7,506 nt of DNA from Methanobrevibacter sp. (GCA_030539985.1 JAUNXD010000077.1:1-7506), one strand, 5' to 3'; positions 1 to 6,388 are shown, counted from the first letter of the stretch. Translations and numbers: made by a program. The notes: generated by a model not told the origin, from the letters alone.

Positions 1-48
1 AAACCCTCTATAATTACTTAATTGTTATAATAATTTTTTAGATTAATT

Positions 49-60
49 AAATATATAATT
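49..60 (+). promoter_or_regulatory. Possible TATA box of the flavoenzyme gene
   Basis: The A/T run aaatatataatt lies about 35-45 nt before the start codon at 94. An archaeal TATA box here would put the transcript start near 78-80, giving a very short leader that still holds the AGGAGGT ribosome site at 81-87. The whole region is so AT-rich that an alternative box near 22-32 is equally possible. The start of the window may cut off further upstream elements. Confidence 0.3.
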
Positions 61-93
61 AACTATGAACAAATATTTAAAGGAGGTTAAAAC

Positions 94-1542
94 ATGGATT
101 ATGATGTTATTTATATTGGAAGTGGAAATGCCGCATGGCAAGGCGGCAGATTTTTAAGAAAGGAAGGTCTTAAGGTAATGATAATCGAGGAAAGTCTGTA
201 TGGAGGAACATGCGCAAATAGAGGATGTAACTCAAAGGCCTTGCTTGATGCACCATATGAAATCAAGGCATTGGCGGATAATTTTGAAGGCGTTGGAAAG
301 TCTGGGGATTTTGAAGTTGACTGGCCAAGCCTCATGAAATTTAAAAGAAAACGTATAGCCAACATGGCACCGTTTTTGGACGGCAAGTTTGAGGAGTACG
401 ATCTTGACGTTGCCCACGGTAAGGGAGTCATAGTTGATGAGCACACCGTAAAGGTAGGTGATGAAACATTCACAACAGATAAAATAGTCATCTGCACAGG
501 CCTTAAACCAATAATTCCGGATATTCCCGGCAATGAATATATGCATGACAGTACCGATTTTCTTGACATTGACGAGCTTCCAAAGCATGCGATAATTATC
601 GGTGCTGGTTTTGTAGGAATGGAATTTGCCTCAATACTTGCTGAAGCTGGCCTTGAAGCGGATGTTATAATCAGAGGAAACATGGCCCTTAAATACTTCC
701 ACCAGCCTTACGTTCAAAATGTCATAGAAATACTCAAAGAGAAAAACATCAGATTCCACTTTAACCAGACAGTAAATGAAGTAATAAGCAGCATTGAAAT
801 AAAAAACCCTAACGATAAGGTTTTAAATGTTGAAGGGGCACTTAACTGTGATGATGAATTAAGGGATCCCGAAGCGAAAATCGACAATAGGGCTTATGAA
901 AACGGATTCACCGTCAAATGTGACAGTGGATTAAGTCTCACCGGAGACTATGTTATTTCCGCAATGGGAAGAGAGGCCAATGTGGAGGATATCGGTCTTG
1001 AAAATGTAGGTTTGACCTATACAAAACAGGGAATCAAGGTCAACGGACATCTTCAAACTGACGTTCCAAACATATACGCATCAGGAGATGTTGCAGATAC
1101 CGGAATTGCAAAGCTTGTAACCGTTGCAATACATCACTCAAAATACCTCGCAAAGGAACTTCTCGGAAAAGCTGATGAGATAACCTATCCTGTTGTTCCG
1201 GCAGTTGCATATACGATTCCAAGAATAGCTACTGTTGGGGTACCTGCATATGTTGCTGAAGAGAGTGATGAATATGAAGTCCACACAATAAGATATGGAA
1301 TGTCATATTCCCTTGAGCTTAAAAATGACACTACCGCTGAAGCCAAGGTCATTGTCGATAATGATTTCAACATTGTAGGGGCTGAAATATATGCTGCAGA
1401 TGCTGAAAATGTGGCAAACATGTTTACATTTATCATAAACAAGAAAATAACCCTTGAAGAGCTTGATTATATGATTTATGCATTCCCTTCAAGCAGTTCG
1501 GTATGCCTTTATAAGCTGCATAATATCCACTACAGTTTTTAA
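94..1542 (+). CDS. FAD/NAD(P)-dependent oxidoreductase, dihydrolipoamide dehydrogenase/mercuric reductase-like
   Basis: This 482-residue cytosolic flavoprotein belongs to the class I pyridine nucleotide-disulfide oxidoreductases, at their usual length. Seen in order: the FAD dinucleotide fold GSGNAA (residues 9-14); the redox-active disulfide motif GGTCANRGC with Cys40 and Cys45; the ATG-like segment VICTGLKP (about 132-139); the second Rossmann motif GAGFVGME (170-177), followed by Arg194, which hints at NADPH; the FAD motif YASGDVAD (328-335); and the dimerisation domain (about 365-482). The usual C-terminal His-Pro...Glu pair is absent: the region reads YAFPSSSSV (462-470). About 25 extra residues lie near 240-268. 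The strong site AGGAGGT ends 6 nt before this ATG and fixes the start. No lipoyl-enzyme complex genes are nearby, so lipoamide is unlikely to be the substrate. A mercuric-reductase or glutathione-reductase-like role is possible, and the substrate is unknown. Confidence 0.88.
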   Translation: MDYDVIYIGSGNAAWQGGRFLRKEGLKVMIIEESLYGGTCANRGCNSKALLDAPYEIKALADNFEGVGKSGDFEVDWPSLMKFKRKRIANMAPFLDGKFEEYDLDVAHGKGVIVDEHTVKVGDETFTTDKIVICTGLKPIIPDIPGNEYMHDSTDFLDIDELPKHAIIIGAGFVGMEFASILAEAGLEADVIIRGNMALKYFHQPYVQNVIEILKEKNIRFHFNQTVNEVISSIEIKNPNDKVLNVEGALNCDDELRDPEAKIDNRAYENGFTVKCDSGLSLTGDYVISAMGREANVEDIGLENVGLTYTKQGIKVNGHLQTDVPNIYASGDVADTGIAKLVTVAIHHSKYLAKELLGKADEITYPVVPAVAYTIPRIATVGVPAYVAEESDEYEVHTIRYGMSYSLELKNDTTAEAKVIVDNDFNIVGAEIYAADAENVANMFTFIINKKITLEELDYMIYAFPSSSSVCLYKLHNIHYSF

Positions 1543-1597
1543 AAAACAGTAAATTTTTTAAACAGTCAATTTAAATATTTAAAAAGGAGATAATATT

Positions 1598-1894
1598 ATG
1601 GAAGAGAAAAGTTCAACTGTTGCAATGGTATTATCCTTCTTGTTTACGGGTGTTGGAATTATTTATTTGGGAAACACTTCCAAAGGATTAGGATTGCTTG
1701 CACTGGGATTGATATGTAATATCCTGGGAATGGTCCTTTTTGGTTTTTTTCACTACATTTCAATTATCGCATGGATTGCTTCATTATATTTAACCTATAA
1801 GGAAGGCCAACAAACCAAAAAAGTTCCTGAACCTCAAATGAGAAGCAGAGTTTACAGAGTTCAGAACAATCAATATAGAAAAAAATACGATTAA
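1598..1894 (+). CDS. Small three-helix membrane protein, TM2-domain-like
   Basis: This 98-residue protein has an acidic/polar N-terminus and then hydrophobic segments at about 7-25, 30-50 and 52-67. A polar, basic tail follows (about 68-98, ending RKKYD). The first half reads like the TM2 family: a Lys-Ser start, a GVGIIYLG turn between helices and a following KG before the second helix. These small proteins are widespread in archaea and bacteria and mostly have no known function. No signal peptide or cysteine pair is evident; the first helix probably acts as the membrane anchor. AAGGAGA (1584-1590) ends 7 nt before the ATG and supports the start. It follows the flavoenzyme after 55 nt on the same strand. 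A T6 run at 1554-1559 in that gap could partly terminate upstream transcription, so an operon is uncertain. Confidence 0.75.
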   Translation: MEEKSSTVAMVLSFLFTGVGIIYLGNTSKGLGLLALGLICNILGMVLFGFFHYISIIAWIASLYLTYKEGQQTKKVPEPQMRSRVYRVQNNQYRKKYD

Positions 1895-1900
1895 GATTAA

Positions 1901-1957
1901 AATAAGTTTGTGAAAAATGATTTTTAGGATTTTTTTCACAATACTTCAAAACTTATT
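1901..1957. terminator. Long inverted repeat between convergent genes, likely bidirectional terminator
   Basis: Two nested arms can be seen. The outer arm AATAAGTTT (1901-1909) pairs with AAACTTATT (1949-1957). The inner arm GTGAAAAA (1910-1917) pairs with TTTTTCAC (1932-1939). The loop is 14 nt and a 9-nt bulge lies on one side. T-rich runs occur at 1921-1925 and 1930-1936, and A-runs serve the other strand. It begins 6 nt after the membrane-protein stop and covers the stop codon of the minus-strand gene, so it suits termination or 3'-end protection for both. That role is inference. Confidence 0.6.
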
Positions 1958-2895
1958 AGTTTTACTTTGTTTGAAAGCAATTTGGAATCATCATCAACCT
2001 TTTCGGATAGTTTTGTGGTTATGTATTTTTTATTGTCATCCGGAAAAACAGTGGCAACGGTCATGTCATCACTGTCCATTATGACACTTGCAAGGAAATT
2101 TGCTCCGCTGGAAATACCGATACCCAAACCGAATTCCTTGGCAATTCTTTTTGACATGTTGATTGCATCCAAATCTTCAATTAAGACAATATCATCAATA
2201 AGATCTCTGTCAACAATTCCTGGAATAAAATCATCACCGATTCCCTCAATCATGTGACTGCCTTCTTCCATTCCCATTTTAAGGATTGATAATGTTGACG
2301 GTTCGAGTGCAAATAATTTTGAATCTGGATTGTTGTCCTTTAACCTTTTGCCTATCCCGATAAGTGTTCCTCCGGTTCCTATGCCGGAAACGAATGCATT
2401 GACGTCTGGAATTGCATCAATAATTTCCTGACCGGTTGTTGTGTATTGGGCTTCAATATTTAATGGGTTATCGAATTGGAGTGGTCGGTATGCATTATTT
2501 TCCTTTGCAAATTCTTCTGCAAGTTCGAGTGCCTTTTTAAATCCTCCTTCCTCTTTTGAAACAAGATGTACGTGAGCGCCATACATTTCAATAAGGTTTC
2601 TTCTTTCCAGAGATACCCAATCCGGCATGAATATATGAACGTCATGGCCGTATAAAGCGCCAAATGCACTGAATGAAATGCCTGTGTTTCCGCTTGTAAC
2701 CTCTACAATTGCCTGATTTTCAGCGAGGTTGCCGTTTGCTCTTTCCTGTTCTATAATATATAATGCTATTCTGTCCTTAATGCTTCCGGTATAGTTATAA
2801 TATTCAAGTTTGGTGTATATACTGCCTTTTTTATCTTCATATTCATAATCAATCTTAATCATTGGAGTATTGCCGACTAATTTTCTAAGATTCAT
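1936..2895 (-). CDS. Cysteine synthase family PLP enzyme (O-acetylserine sulfhydrylase-like)
   Basis: This 319-residue fold-type II PLP enzyme is full length for the CysK/CysM family, which makes cysteine from O-acetylserine and sulfide in the cytosol. Visible: GNTP at the N-terminus (8-11); TGSIKDR with the Schiff-base Lys40; the substrate-binding loop TSGNTG (67-72); QFDNPLN (140-146) and TTTGQEI; the phosphate-binding GTGGT (173-177); EGIGDDFIP (217-225); GISSGAN (260-266); and PDDNKKY (285-291). The usual Asn-Pro before the Lys motif reads Asn-Tyr-Thr, and the segment normally beginning with His before TTG has Gln150. PDDNKKY resembles a shorter Firmicute-like subgroup. Cystathionine beta-synthase or a sister activity cannot be excluded. 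The start is preceded only by a weak GGATTGATG (complement of 2898-2906). It converges on the membrane-protein gene and diverges from the acetyltransferase gene. Confidence 0.85.
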   Translation of the reverse strand: MNLRKLVGNTPMIKIDYEYEDKKGSIYTKLEYYNYTGSIKDRIALYIIEQERANGNLAENQAIVEVTSGNTGISFSAFGALYGHDVHIFMPDWVSLERRNLIEMYGAHVHLVSKEEGGFKKALELAEEFAKENNAYRPLQFDNPLNIEAQYTTTGQEIIDAIPDVNAFVSGIGTGGTLIGIGKRLKDNNPDSKLFALEPSTLSILKMGMEEGSHMIEGIGDDFIPGIVDRDLIDDIVLIEDLDAINMSKRIAKEFGLGIGISSGANFLASVIMDSDDMTVATVFPDDNKKYITTKLSEKVDDDSKLLSNKVKLISFEVL

Positions 2896-3007
2896 AACAT
2901 CAATCCAATTAAATAATATTATATTTTATGTATTTCAATCATTAAATACTTTATAATTATTTCATTTCGACAACATCATTAAATAGGATTAAGTTCTATT
3001 ACATATT
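2896..3007. promoter_or_regulatory. Divergent promoter region between the PLP enzyme and the acetyltransferase
   Basis: This 112-bp A/T-rich gap must drive both neighbours. TTTATAATTA (2950-2959) is a fair TATA box for the plus-strand gene, with a start expected near 2978-2985. Read on the minus strand, TTATAAAGTA (complement of 2947-2956) or AAAATATAAT (complement of 2919-2928) could serve the PLP gene. A small imperfect inverted repeat, AATAGGA/TTCTATT (2982-2988 and 2994-3000), sits in the plus-strand leader just before the ATG. No strong ribosome site precedes either gene. Which TATA is used is inference. Confidence 0.4.
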
Positions 3008-3586
3008 ATGTTAACTCTTGATGAATTATTGGTCATTTTTAATGAAGGAAAGGAATTGGTTATGGATGAAGAGGCTGCTGAGACATGCAACTATTATTCC
3101 ATGCAGGCACAGAAGCTGACCTGTGACTTAAATTACACTTATCACGATTTGGATGAAATCAGGGAAATTTTTTCTCAGTTAATCGGAAAAAGTGTTGATG
3201 ATGATTTCAGGGTTTTTCCTCCGTTTTTCACTGATTTTGGAAAGAATATCCATTTGGGAAAGAACGTTTTCATCAATGCAGGATGCAAGTTTCAGGACCA
3301 GGGAGGAATATATATTGGAGACAATGTACTGATTGGACATAATGTCGTTTTTGCCACATTAAACCATAATGAGGATGTTTCTAAAAGGGGCAATCTGATT
3401 CCCGGACAGATTAATATTGGAAATGATGTCTGGATCGGGTCCAATGCCACAATCCTTTCCGGTGTGACTGTCGGTGATGGAGCCATCATTGCTGCCGGGG
3501 CGGTTGTTACTAAGGATGTTGAGCCGAAAACCATAGTGGGTGGTGTTCCTGCAAGATACCTCAGGAACATTAATGAATCTGACTGA
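3008..3586 (+). CDS. Sugar-type O-acetyltransferase, left-handed beta-helix (maltose/galactoside acetyltransferase family)
   Basis: This 192-residue cytosolic enzyme should move acetyl from acetyl-CoA to a hydroxyl group, as Maa, LacA and NodL do. The N-terminal helical part (1-60) precedes hexapeptide repeats of the [LIV]-G-x4 type, such as IHLGKNVFINAG, IYIGDNVLIG, INIGNDVWIG and VTVGDGAIIAAG. NHNED (119-123) carries the likely catalytic His120. The C-terminal VGGVPARYL (177-185) is the usual end of the family. The length fits a complete member, and the N-terminus MLTLDELLVIF matches family openings, supporting this ATG although no clear ribosome site is present. The acceptor is unknown: sugar, antibiotic or another small molecule. 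A serine acetyltransferase role is less likely because the His motif and N-terminal domain are of the Maa type. It is divergent from the PLP enzyme. Confidence 0.87.
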   Translation: MLTLDELLVIFNEGKELVMDEEAAETCNYYSMQAQKLTCDLNYTYHDLDEIREIFSQLIGKSVDDDFRVFPPFFTDFGKNIHLGKNVFINAGCKFQDQGGIYIGDNVLIGHNVVFATLNHNEDVSKRGNLIPGQINIGNDVWIGSNATILSGVTVGDGAIIAAGAVVTKDVEPKTIVGGVPARYLRNINESD

Positions 3587-3594
3587 TTTTTTTT
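3587..3594 (+). terminator. T8 run directly after the acetyltransferase stop
   Basis: Eight T residues immediately follow the TGA at 3584-3586, with no hairpin needed. Archaeal RNA polymerase commonly stops on such runs. The next promoter starts about 8 nt later, so a stop here would insulate the TetR transcription unit. Confidence 0.55.
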
Positions 3595-3601
3595 AGTTAA
3601 C

Positions 3602-3610
3602 TTTATATAT
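3602..3610 (+). promoter_or_regulatory. TATA box of the TetR-radical SAM operon
   Basis: TTTATATAT is a near-ideal Methanobacteriales-type TATA box. A start 22-27 nt further on falls at about 3630-3636, exactly where the palindromic operator begins, leaving a leader of about 20 nt. Confidence 0.6.
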
Positions 3611-3629
3611 TATTAGTATAAAATAATAT

Positions 3630-3647
3630 ACCTAACGAACGGTAGGT
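3630..3647. promoter_or_regulatory. Palindromic operator, probable TetR-family binding site
   Basis: ACCTAACGAACGGTAGGT is an imperfect palindrome in which 7 of 9 base pairs match (mismatches at the third pair from the centre and at the centre). Its size and CG-rich core, in an otherwise A/T-only region, are typical of TetR-family operators. It covers the expected transcription start, and its right arm supplies the only ribosome-binding stretch (AGGT, 3644-3647) before the ATG at 3654. Binding by the adjacent TetR protein would block its own operon. The protein-site link is inference from position. Confidence 0.72.
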
Positions 3648-3653
3648 TGTTAT

Positions 3654-4280
3654 ATGAATACTAAAGAAAAAATTTTTGACATATCCCTTGATTTGTTTTC
3701 AAAAAAGGGATATGACTCAGTTTCACTAAGAGAAATTGCAGACAAGGTAGGAATCAAAAAAAGTTCAATTTACAGTCATTATCCATCAAAAGAAGCAATA
3801 CTTATGGATATTTTTGAATATTTCACAAACATTTTCGAATATGATGAACTGCTCAACACAAAAGAACTTGAACTGACGCCAGACAATGAAACGCTTTTAG
3901 AAAACCCTGAAATGTTTTACCATATGGGTTCTGAGGCAATCAAGGAAATGCTGTCACAGGAAAGAAACCTGAAAATCTGGAAACTGATATTCATTCAGAT
4001 GCACTACAATGAAACAATCAGACTGTTTTTCCAAAATGAGATGCTTGTCAAACCATTAATGTTTTGGGAAGGATTCTTTACAATTTTAAAGGAGCATGGA
4101 ATAATTAAAAGGGATTTGGATCCAAAACTTTTGGCAAAGGAATATTACAGTTTTCCGATATATCTTCTTTTGGAGATGAGTGCAGAGTACGATGATATTC
4201 CCCAAAGCTTACTGGACGGCTTCTTCAAACAGGCTGAAGACCATGCAAATTTTCTACTTGAATGCATAAAGGTGAAATGA
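3654..4280 (+). CDS. TetR/AcrR-family transcriptional repressor
   Basis: This 208-residue regulator has the standard length and layout. The N-terminal DNA-binding domain (about 1-50) shows the family helix-turn-helix: LFSKKGYDSVSLREIA, then KVGIKKSSIYSHYPSKEAIL, where the SxxxYxHYxSKE pattern is diagnostic. The rest (about 51-208) is the helical ligand-binding and dimerisation domain, too variable to name an inducer; it holds several Phe, Met and Trp residues that suggest a hydrophobic pocket. It sits behind a TATA box with a palindromic operator over the transcription start, so self-repression is likely. Its stop TGA overlaps the next gene's ATG (TGATG), which implies co-translation with the radical SAM gene and makes that enzyme its probable main target. 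Confidence 0.92.
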   Translation: MNTKEKIFDISLDLFSKKGYDSVSLREIADKVGIKKSSIYSHYPSKEAILMDIFEYFTNIFEYDELLNTKELELTPDNETLLENPEMFYHMGSEAIKEMLSQERNLKIWKLIFIQMHYNETIRLFFQNEMLVKPLMFWEGFFTILKEHGIIKRDLDPKLLAKEYYSFPIYLLLEMSAEYDDIPQSLLDGFFKQAEDHANFLLECIKVK

Positions 4281-5368
4281 TGACTTTTGATTTACAGAAA
4301 TATTTATCTGACGGTGTTGAAATTATCGTAAAGGATGCTCTACGTGCCTCCTTTAAGAATCCAAAAGAGGTCCTCTACCTTCGCAAGTTTTCAAAATATA
4401 GTCGAAGGGCAACTGAAATAAGACAGAATTTCAGTGAAAATGGCAAAAACATTCCTGTATTTTTAATTGCAAGCATTACAAGCAGCTGCAACCTGCACTG
4501 TACCGGCTGCTATTCACGTGCAAGCAATGCATGCAATGACGAAGAGCCATTAAATCAGCTTTCAGCTGACCAGTGGGAAGACATATTCAAACAAGCAAAG
4601 GATATTGGAATAAGTTTCATAGTCCTTGCTGGCGGTGAACCGATGATAAGGGAGGACGTTATCAGAAAGGCAAGCGGATACCCAGAAATACTGTTTCCTA
4701 TATTTACAAACGGAACACTTATAAATGATGATTATTTTAAATTGTTTGATAAGAACAGGAATCTGGTACCGATATTCTCCATTGAAGGGGATGAAGCTGC
4801 TACCGATTCAAGAAGAGGGGAAGGAATCTATTCCAAGCTAACTGAATCTATGGAACAAATGAAGAATAAAAACATTATTTTCGGTGCATCAGTAACATAT
4901 ACAAGGAAAAATTTAAGGTCATTAATGTCAGATAATTTCATCGCTCAGCTCCATGATTTCGGATGTAAAGTAATATTTTTCATAGAATATGTGCCTATGA
5001 ATGAGAATACAATCGATTTGGCACCGACAGACACCGAAAGGAATCTGCTATTTGGAAAAATCGATTGTCTGAGAGATGATTATGAGGACATGATTTTTCT
5101 TACATTTCCTGGAGATGAAAAGACATCTGAAGGTTGTCTTGCAGCGGGCAGAGGATTTTTCCACATAAACTCTCATGGGGGTGCAGAACCCTGTCCGGCT
5201 TCACCATACTTTGATACGAACGTATGTGAAACGTCAATTCTTGATGCTCTTGACTCAAAACTGTTCAAATCACTTAGGGATGAGGGTCATCTTTTGGATG
5301 ACCATAGGGGAGGCTGCACATTATTTGAAAACAAACAAAATGTTGAAAGGATTTTAAAGGGTGCGTGA
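4280..5368 (+). CDS. Radical SAM protein with SPASM-like C-terminal cysteines
   Basis: This cytosolic iron-sulfur enzyme has 362 residues from the chosen start. Residues about 1-58 form a helical lead-in. The radical SAM core begins with SITSSCNLHCTGC, whose Cys70, Cys74 and Cys77 bind the 4Fe-4S cluster. LAGGEP (116-121) is the SAM-binding glycine motif, and FTNGT and SIEGDE continue the barrel. The tail carries Cys286 (GCLAAGRGFF), Cys305 (AEPCPASPY), Cys316 and Cys346 (GGCTLFE), which suit an auxiliary cluster as in SPASM proteins. From memory, similar proteins occur in Firmicutes and Actinobacteria without a known reaction. An upstream ATG at 4262 is in frame, but AAAGGTGA (4268-4275) lies just before the ATGs at 4277 and 4280, so 4280 is preferred. 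It overlaps the TetR stop by one base and is probably controlled by it. No obvious peptide substrate is encoded nearby. Confidence 0.88.
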   Translation: MTFDLQKYLSDGVEIIVKDALRASFKNPKEVLYLRKFSKYSRRATEIRQNFSENGKNIPVFLIASITSSCNLHCTGCYSRASNACNDEEPLNQLSADQWEDIFKQAKDIGISFIVLAGGEPMIREDVIRKASGYPEILFPIFTNGTLINDDYFKLFDKNRNLVPIFSIEGDEAATDSRRGEGIYSKLTESMEQMKNKNIIFGASVTYTRKNLRSLMSDNFIAQLHDFGCKVIFFIEYVPMNENTIDLAPTDTERNLLFGKIDCLRDDYEDMIFLTFPGDEKTSEGCLAAGRGFFHINSHGGAEPCPASPYFDTNVCETSILDALDSKLFKSLRDEGHLLDDHRGGCTLFENKQNVERILKGA

Positions 5369-5382
5369 AAGAGTTTCGATTA

Positions 5383-5419
5383 TAGTACATTTTAGTACTA
5401 CAAAGTTTTATATAGTACA
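5383..5419. promoter_or_regulatory. Three phased TAGTAC elements overlapping the kinase TATA box
   Basis: TAGTACA (5383-5389), TAGTACT (5393-5399) and TAGTACA (5413-5419) begin exactly 10 and 20 bp apart, so all three face the same side of the helix. The middle one extends to the perfect palindrome TAGTACTA. The third overlaps the TATA box TTTATATA (5407-5414). This is the arrangement expected for cooperative binding of a regulator that competes with the TATA-binding protein. The regulator is unknown. The predicted transcript start is near 5437-5440, about 30 nt before the kinase gene. Confidence 0.6.
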
Positions 5420-5469
5420 TTCAATAGATAAATATAACAATCATTATAAAAAAAATATCATGTGAAATT

Positions 5470-6315
5470 ATGGTCGAAAATAAAAAAATTTTAACAATTC
5501 AGGACATATCCTGTTACGGACAATGTTCAATAACCGTTGCGTTGCCGATAGTTTCAGCTTTCGGAATAGAAACTGCAATCCTTCCTTCAGCAGTGTTATC
5601 AACACATACTGCAGGTTTTACAGATTTCACTGTCAGGGACTTGACAGAAGACCTTCCAGAAATCAGAAAACATTGGGAAAAAGAGGAAATATATTTTGAT
5701 GCAATCTACACAGGATTCATAGCATCAATTGAACAGTTGGATTATATTAAGGACATAATCGATTCCAGATTAAAACCTGGCGGACTTGTATTTGTTGATC
5801 CGGCCATGGCAGACTATGGTGAATTTTACAATGGCTTTGACCAGGAATTTGCAGATAAAATGGGTGAACTTTGTAAATTGGGTGATTTTATTCTGCCAAA
5901 TACCACCGAAGCCTGTTATATATTACATAAACCATGGAAAGAGGAATTCACAAGAGATGAAATGCTGGAAATGGCAAAAGAACTTGCAGATTTCACTAAA
6001 AGACATGTTATCCTGAAAGGAGATGCCAATGAAGAGGGTAAACTTGGAATGATTGTTTTGGATAAGCAGGAATCCACAGTTGAAATCGTATACAATGACA
6101 AGATTGATTACGTGTCACACGGAACCGGTGATGTTTTCGCCTCATCATTTGTCGGATCAACCATGATTGGCAAAACTCCAACTTCCGCTGCAAAAATTGC
6201 CGGAGAGTTCACAAAATGTGCCATAGAAAAGACAGTAGGTGATGAAACCCACGCCTATGGAGTTAAATTTGAACAGGTGATTTTAGATTTGAATGAATTG
6301 ATAGAATCATTCTAA
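5470..6315 (+). CDS. Pyridoxamine/pyridoxal kinase (PfkB/ribokinase superfamily)
   Basis: This 281-residue cytosolic kinase phosphorylates pyridoxal, pyridoxamine or pyridoxine with ATP in the vitamin B6 salvage route. It is full length for the PdxY/PdxK group. Visible features are the N-terminal substrate region QDISCYGQCSITVALPI (11-27), STHTAGF (44-50), the sheet segment VFVDPAMADYGE (107-118), PNTTEA (143-148) in the hinge, VILKGD (180-185) for nucleotide binding, and the superfamily signature HGTGDVFAS (217-225) with catalytic Asp221. The ribosome site is weak (GTGA, 5463-5465), and a start-stop AUGUGA lies at 5460-5465 just upstream. It has its own promoter with the TAGTAC array and ends before a T-rich terminator, so it is probably a single-gene unit. 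A hydroxymethylpyrimidine kinase (ThiD) is the main alternative but matches less well. Confidence 0.88.
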   Translation: MVENKKILTIQDISCYGQCSITVALPIVSAFGIETAILPSAVLSTHTAGFTDFTVRDLTEDLPEIRKHWEKEEIYFDAIYTGFIASIEQLDYIKDIIDSRLKPGGLVFVDPAMADYGEFYNGFDQEFADKMGELCKLGDFILPNTTEACYILHKPWKEEFTRDEMLEMAKELADFTKRHVILKGDANEEGKLGMIVLDKQESTVEIVYNDKIDYVSHGTGDVFASSFVGSTMIGKTPTSAAKIAGEFTKCAIEKTVGDETHAYGVKFEQVILDLNELIESF

Positions 6316-6316
6316 C

Positions 6317-6335
6317 TTCTTTTTTTCTTTTTTTT
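6317..6335 (+). terminator. Poly-T terminator after the kinase gene
   Basis: An almost pure T tract (T7, C, T8, after a short TTC) starts one base after the TAA at 6313-6315. It fits intrinsic archaeal termination without a hairpin and separates the kinase from the methyltransferase. Confidence 0.65.
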
Positions 6336-6372
6336 AACTTAAATCCATTGGCATTTTAAACTTTTTAAAAAA

Positions 6373-6388
6373 TTTAGGTATGCCTAAA
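6373..6388. promoter_or_regulatory. DtxR/IdeR-like palindromic operator
   Basis: TTTAGGTATGCCTAAA has perfect 6-bp arms (TTTAGG/CCTAAA) around TATG. It resembles the TTAGGTnnGCCTAA core of metal-dependent repressors of the DtxR/IdeR/MntR family. It ends two bases before the TATA box, over the TFB recognition element position, so a bound repressor would block promoter assembly. The regulator assignment rests on remembered consensus sequences and is inference. Confidence 0.6.

Noticed and set aside
111..683. 190-codon open frame on the minus strand inside the flavoenzyme gene
   Set aside because: It lies wholly under a strongly supported gene, has no ribosome site, and its peptide is Ser/Pro/Ile-rich in the way antisense frames of AT-rich genes are.
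94..1542. Naming the flavoenzyme dihydrolipoamide dehydrogenase (lpd)
   Set aside because: The His-Glu pair is missing and no lipoyl enzyme-complex genes are in view, so a substrate-specific name is not supported.
1536..1566. Repeated T-run/A-run plus CAGT units after the flavoenzyme stop
   Set aside because: The copies are short and differ in A/T run length; low-complexity A/T sequence explains them.
3292..3570. 92-codon minus-strand frame inside the acetyltransferase gene
   Set aside because: The hexapeptide repeats produce an open complementary frame; the peptide has no family features.
4262..4279. Upstream in-frame ATG for the radical SAM gene, giving six extra residues
   Set aside because: It has no ribosome site, and AAAGGTGA lies between it and the better placed ATG pair at 4277/4280.
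5214..5225. Palindrome ATACG-AA-CGTAT sharing the CGAACG core with the TetR operator
   Set aside because: It lies inside radical SAM coding sequence (Asp-Thr-Asn-Val), and the outer arms differ from the operator, so coincidence is more likely than a second site.
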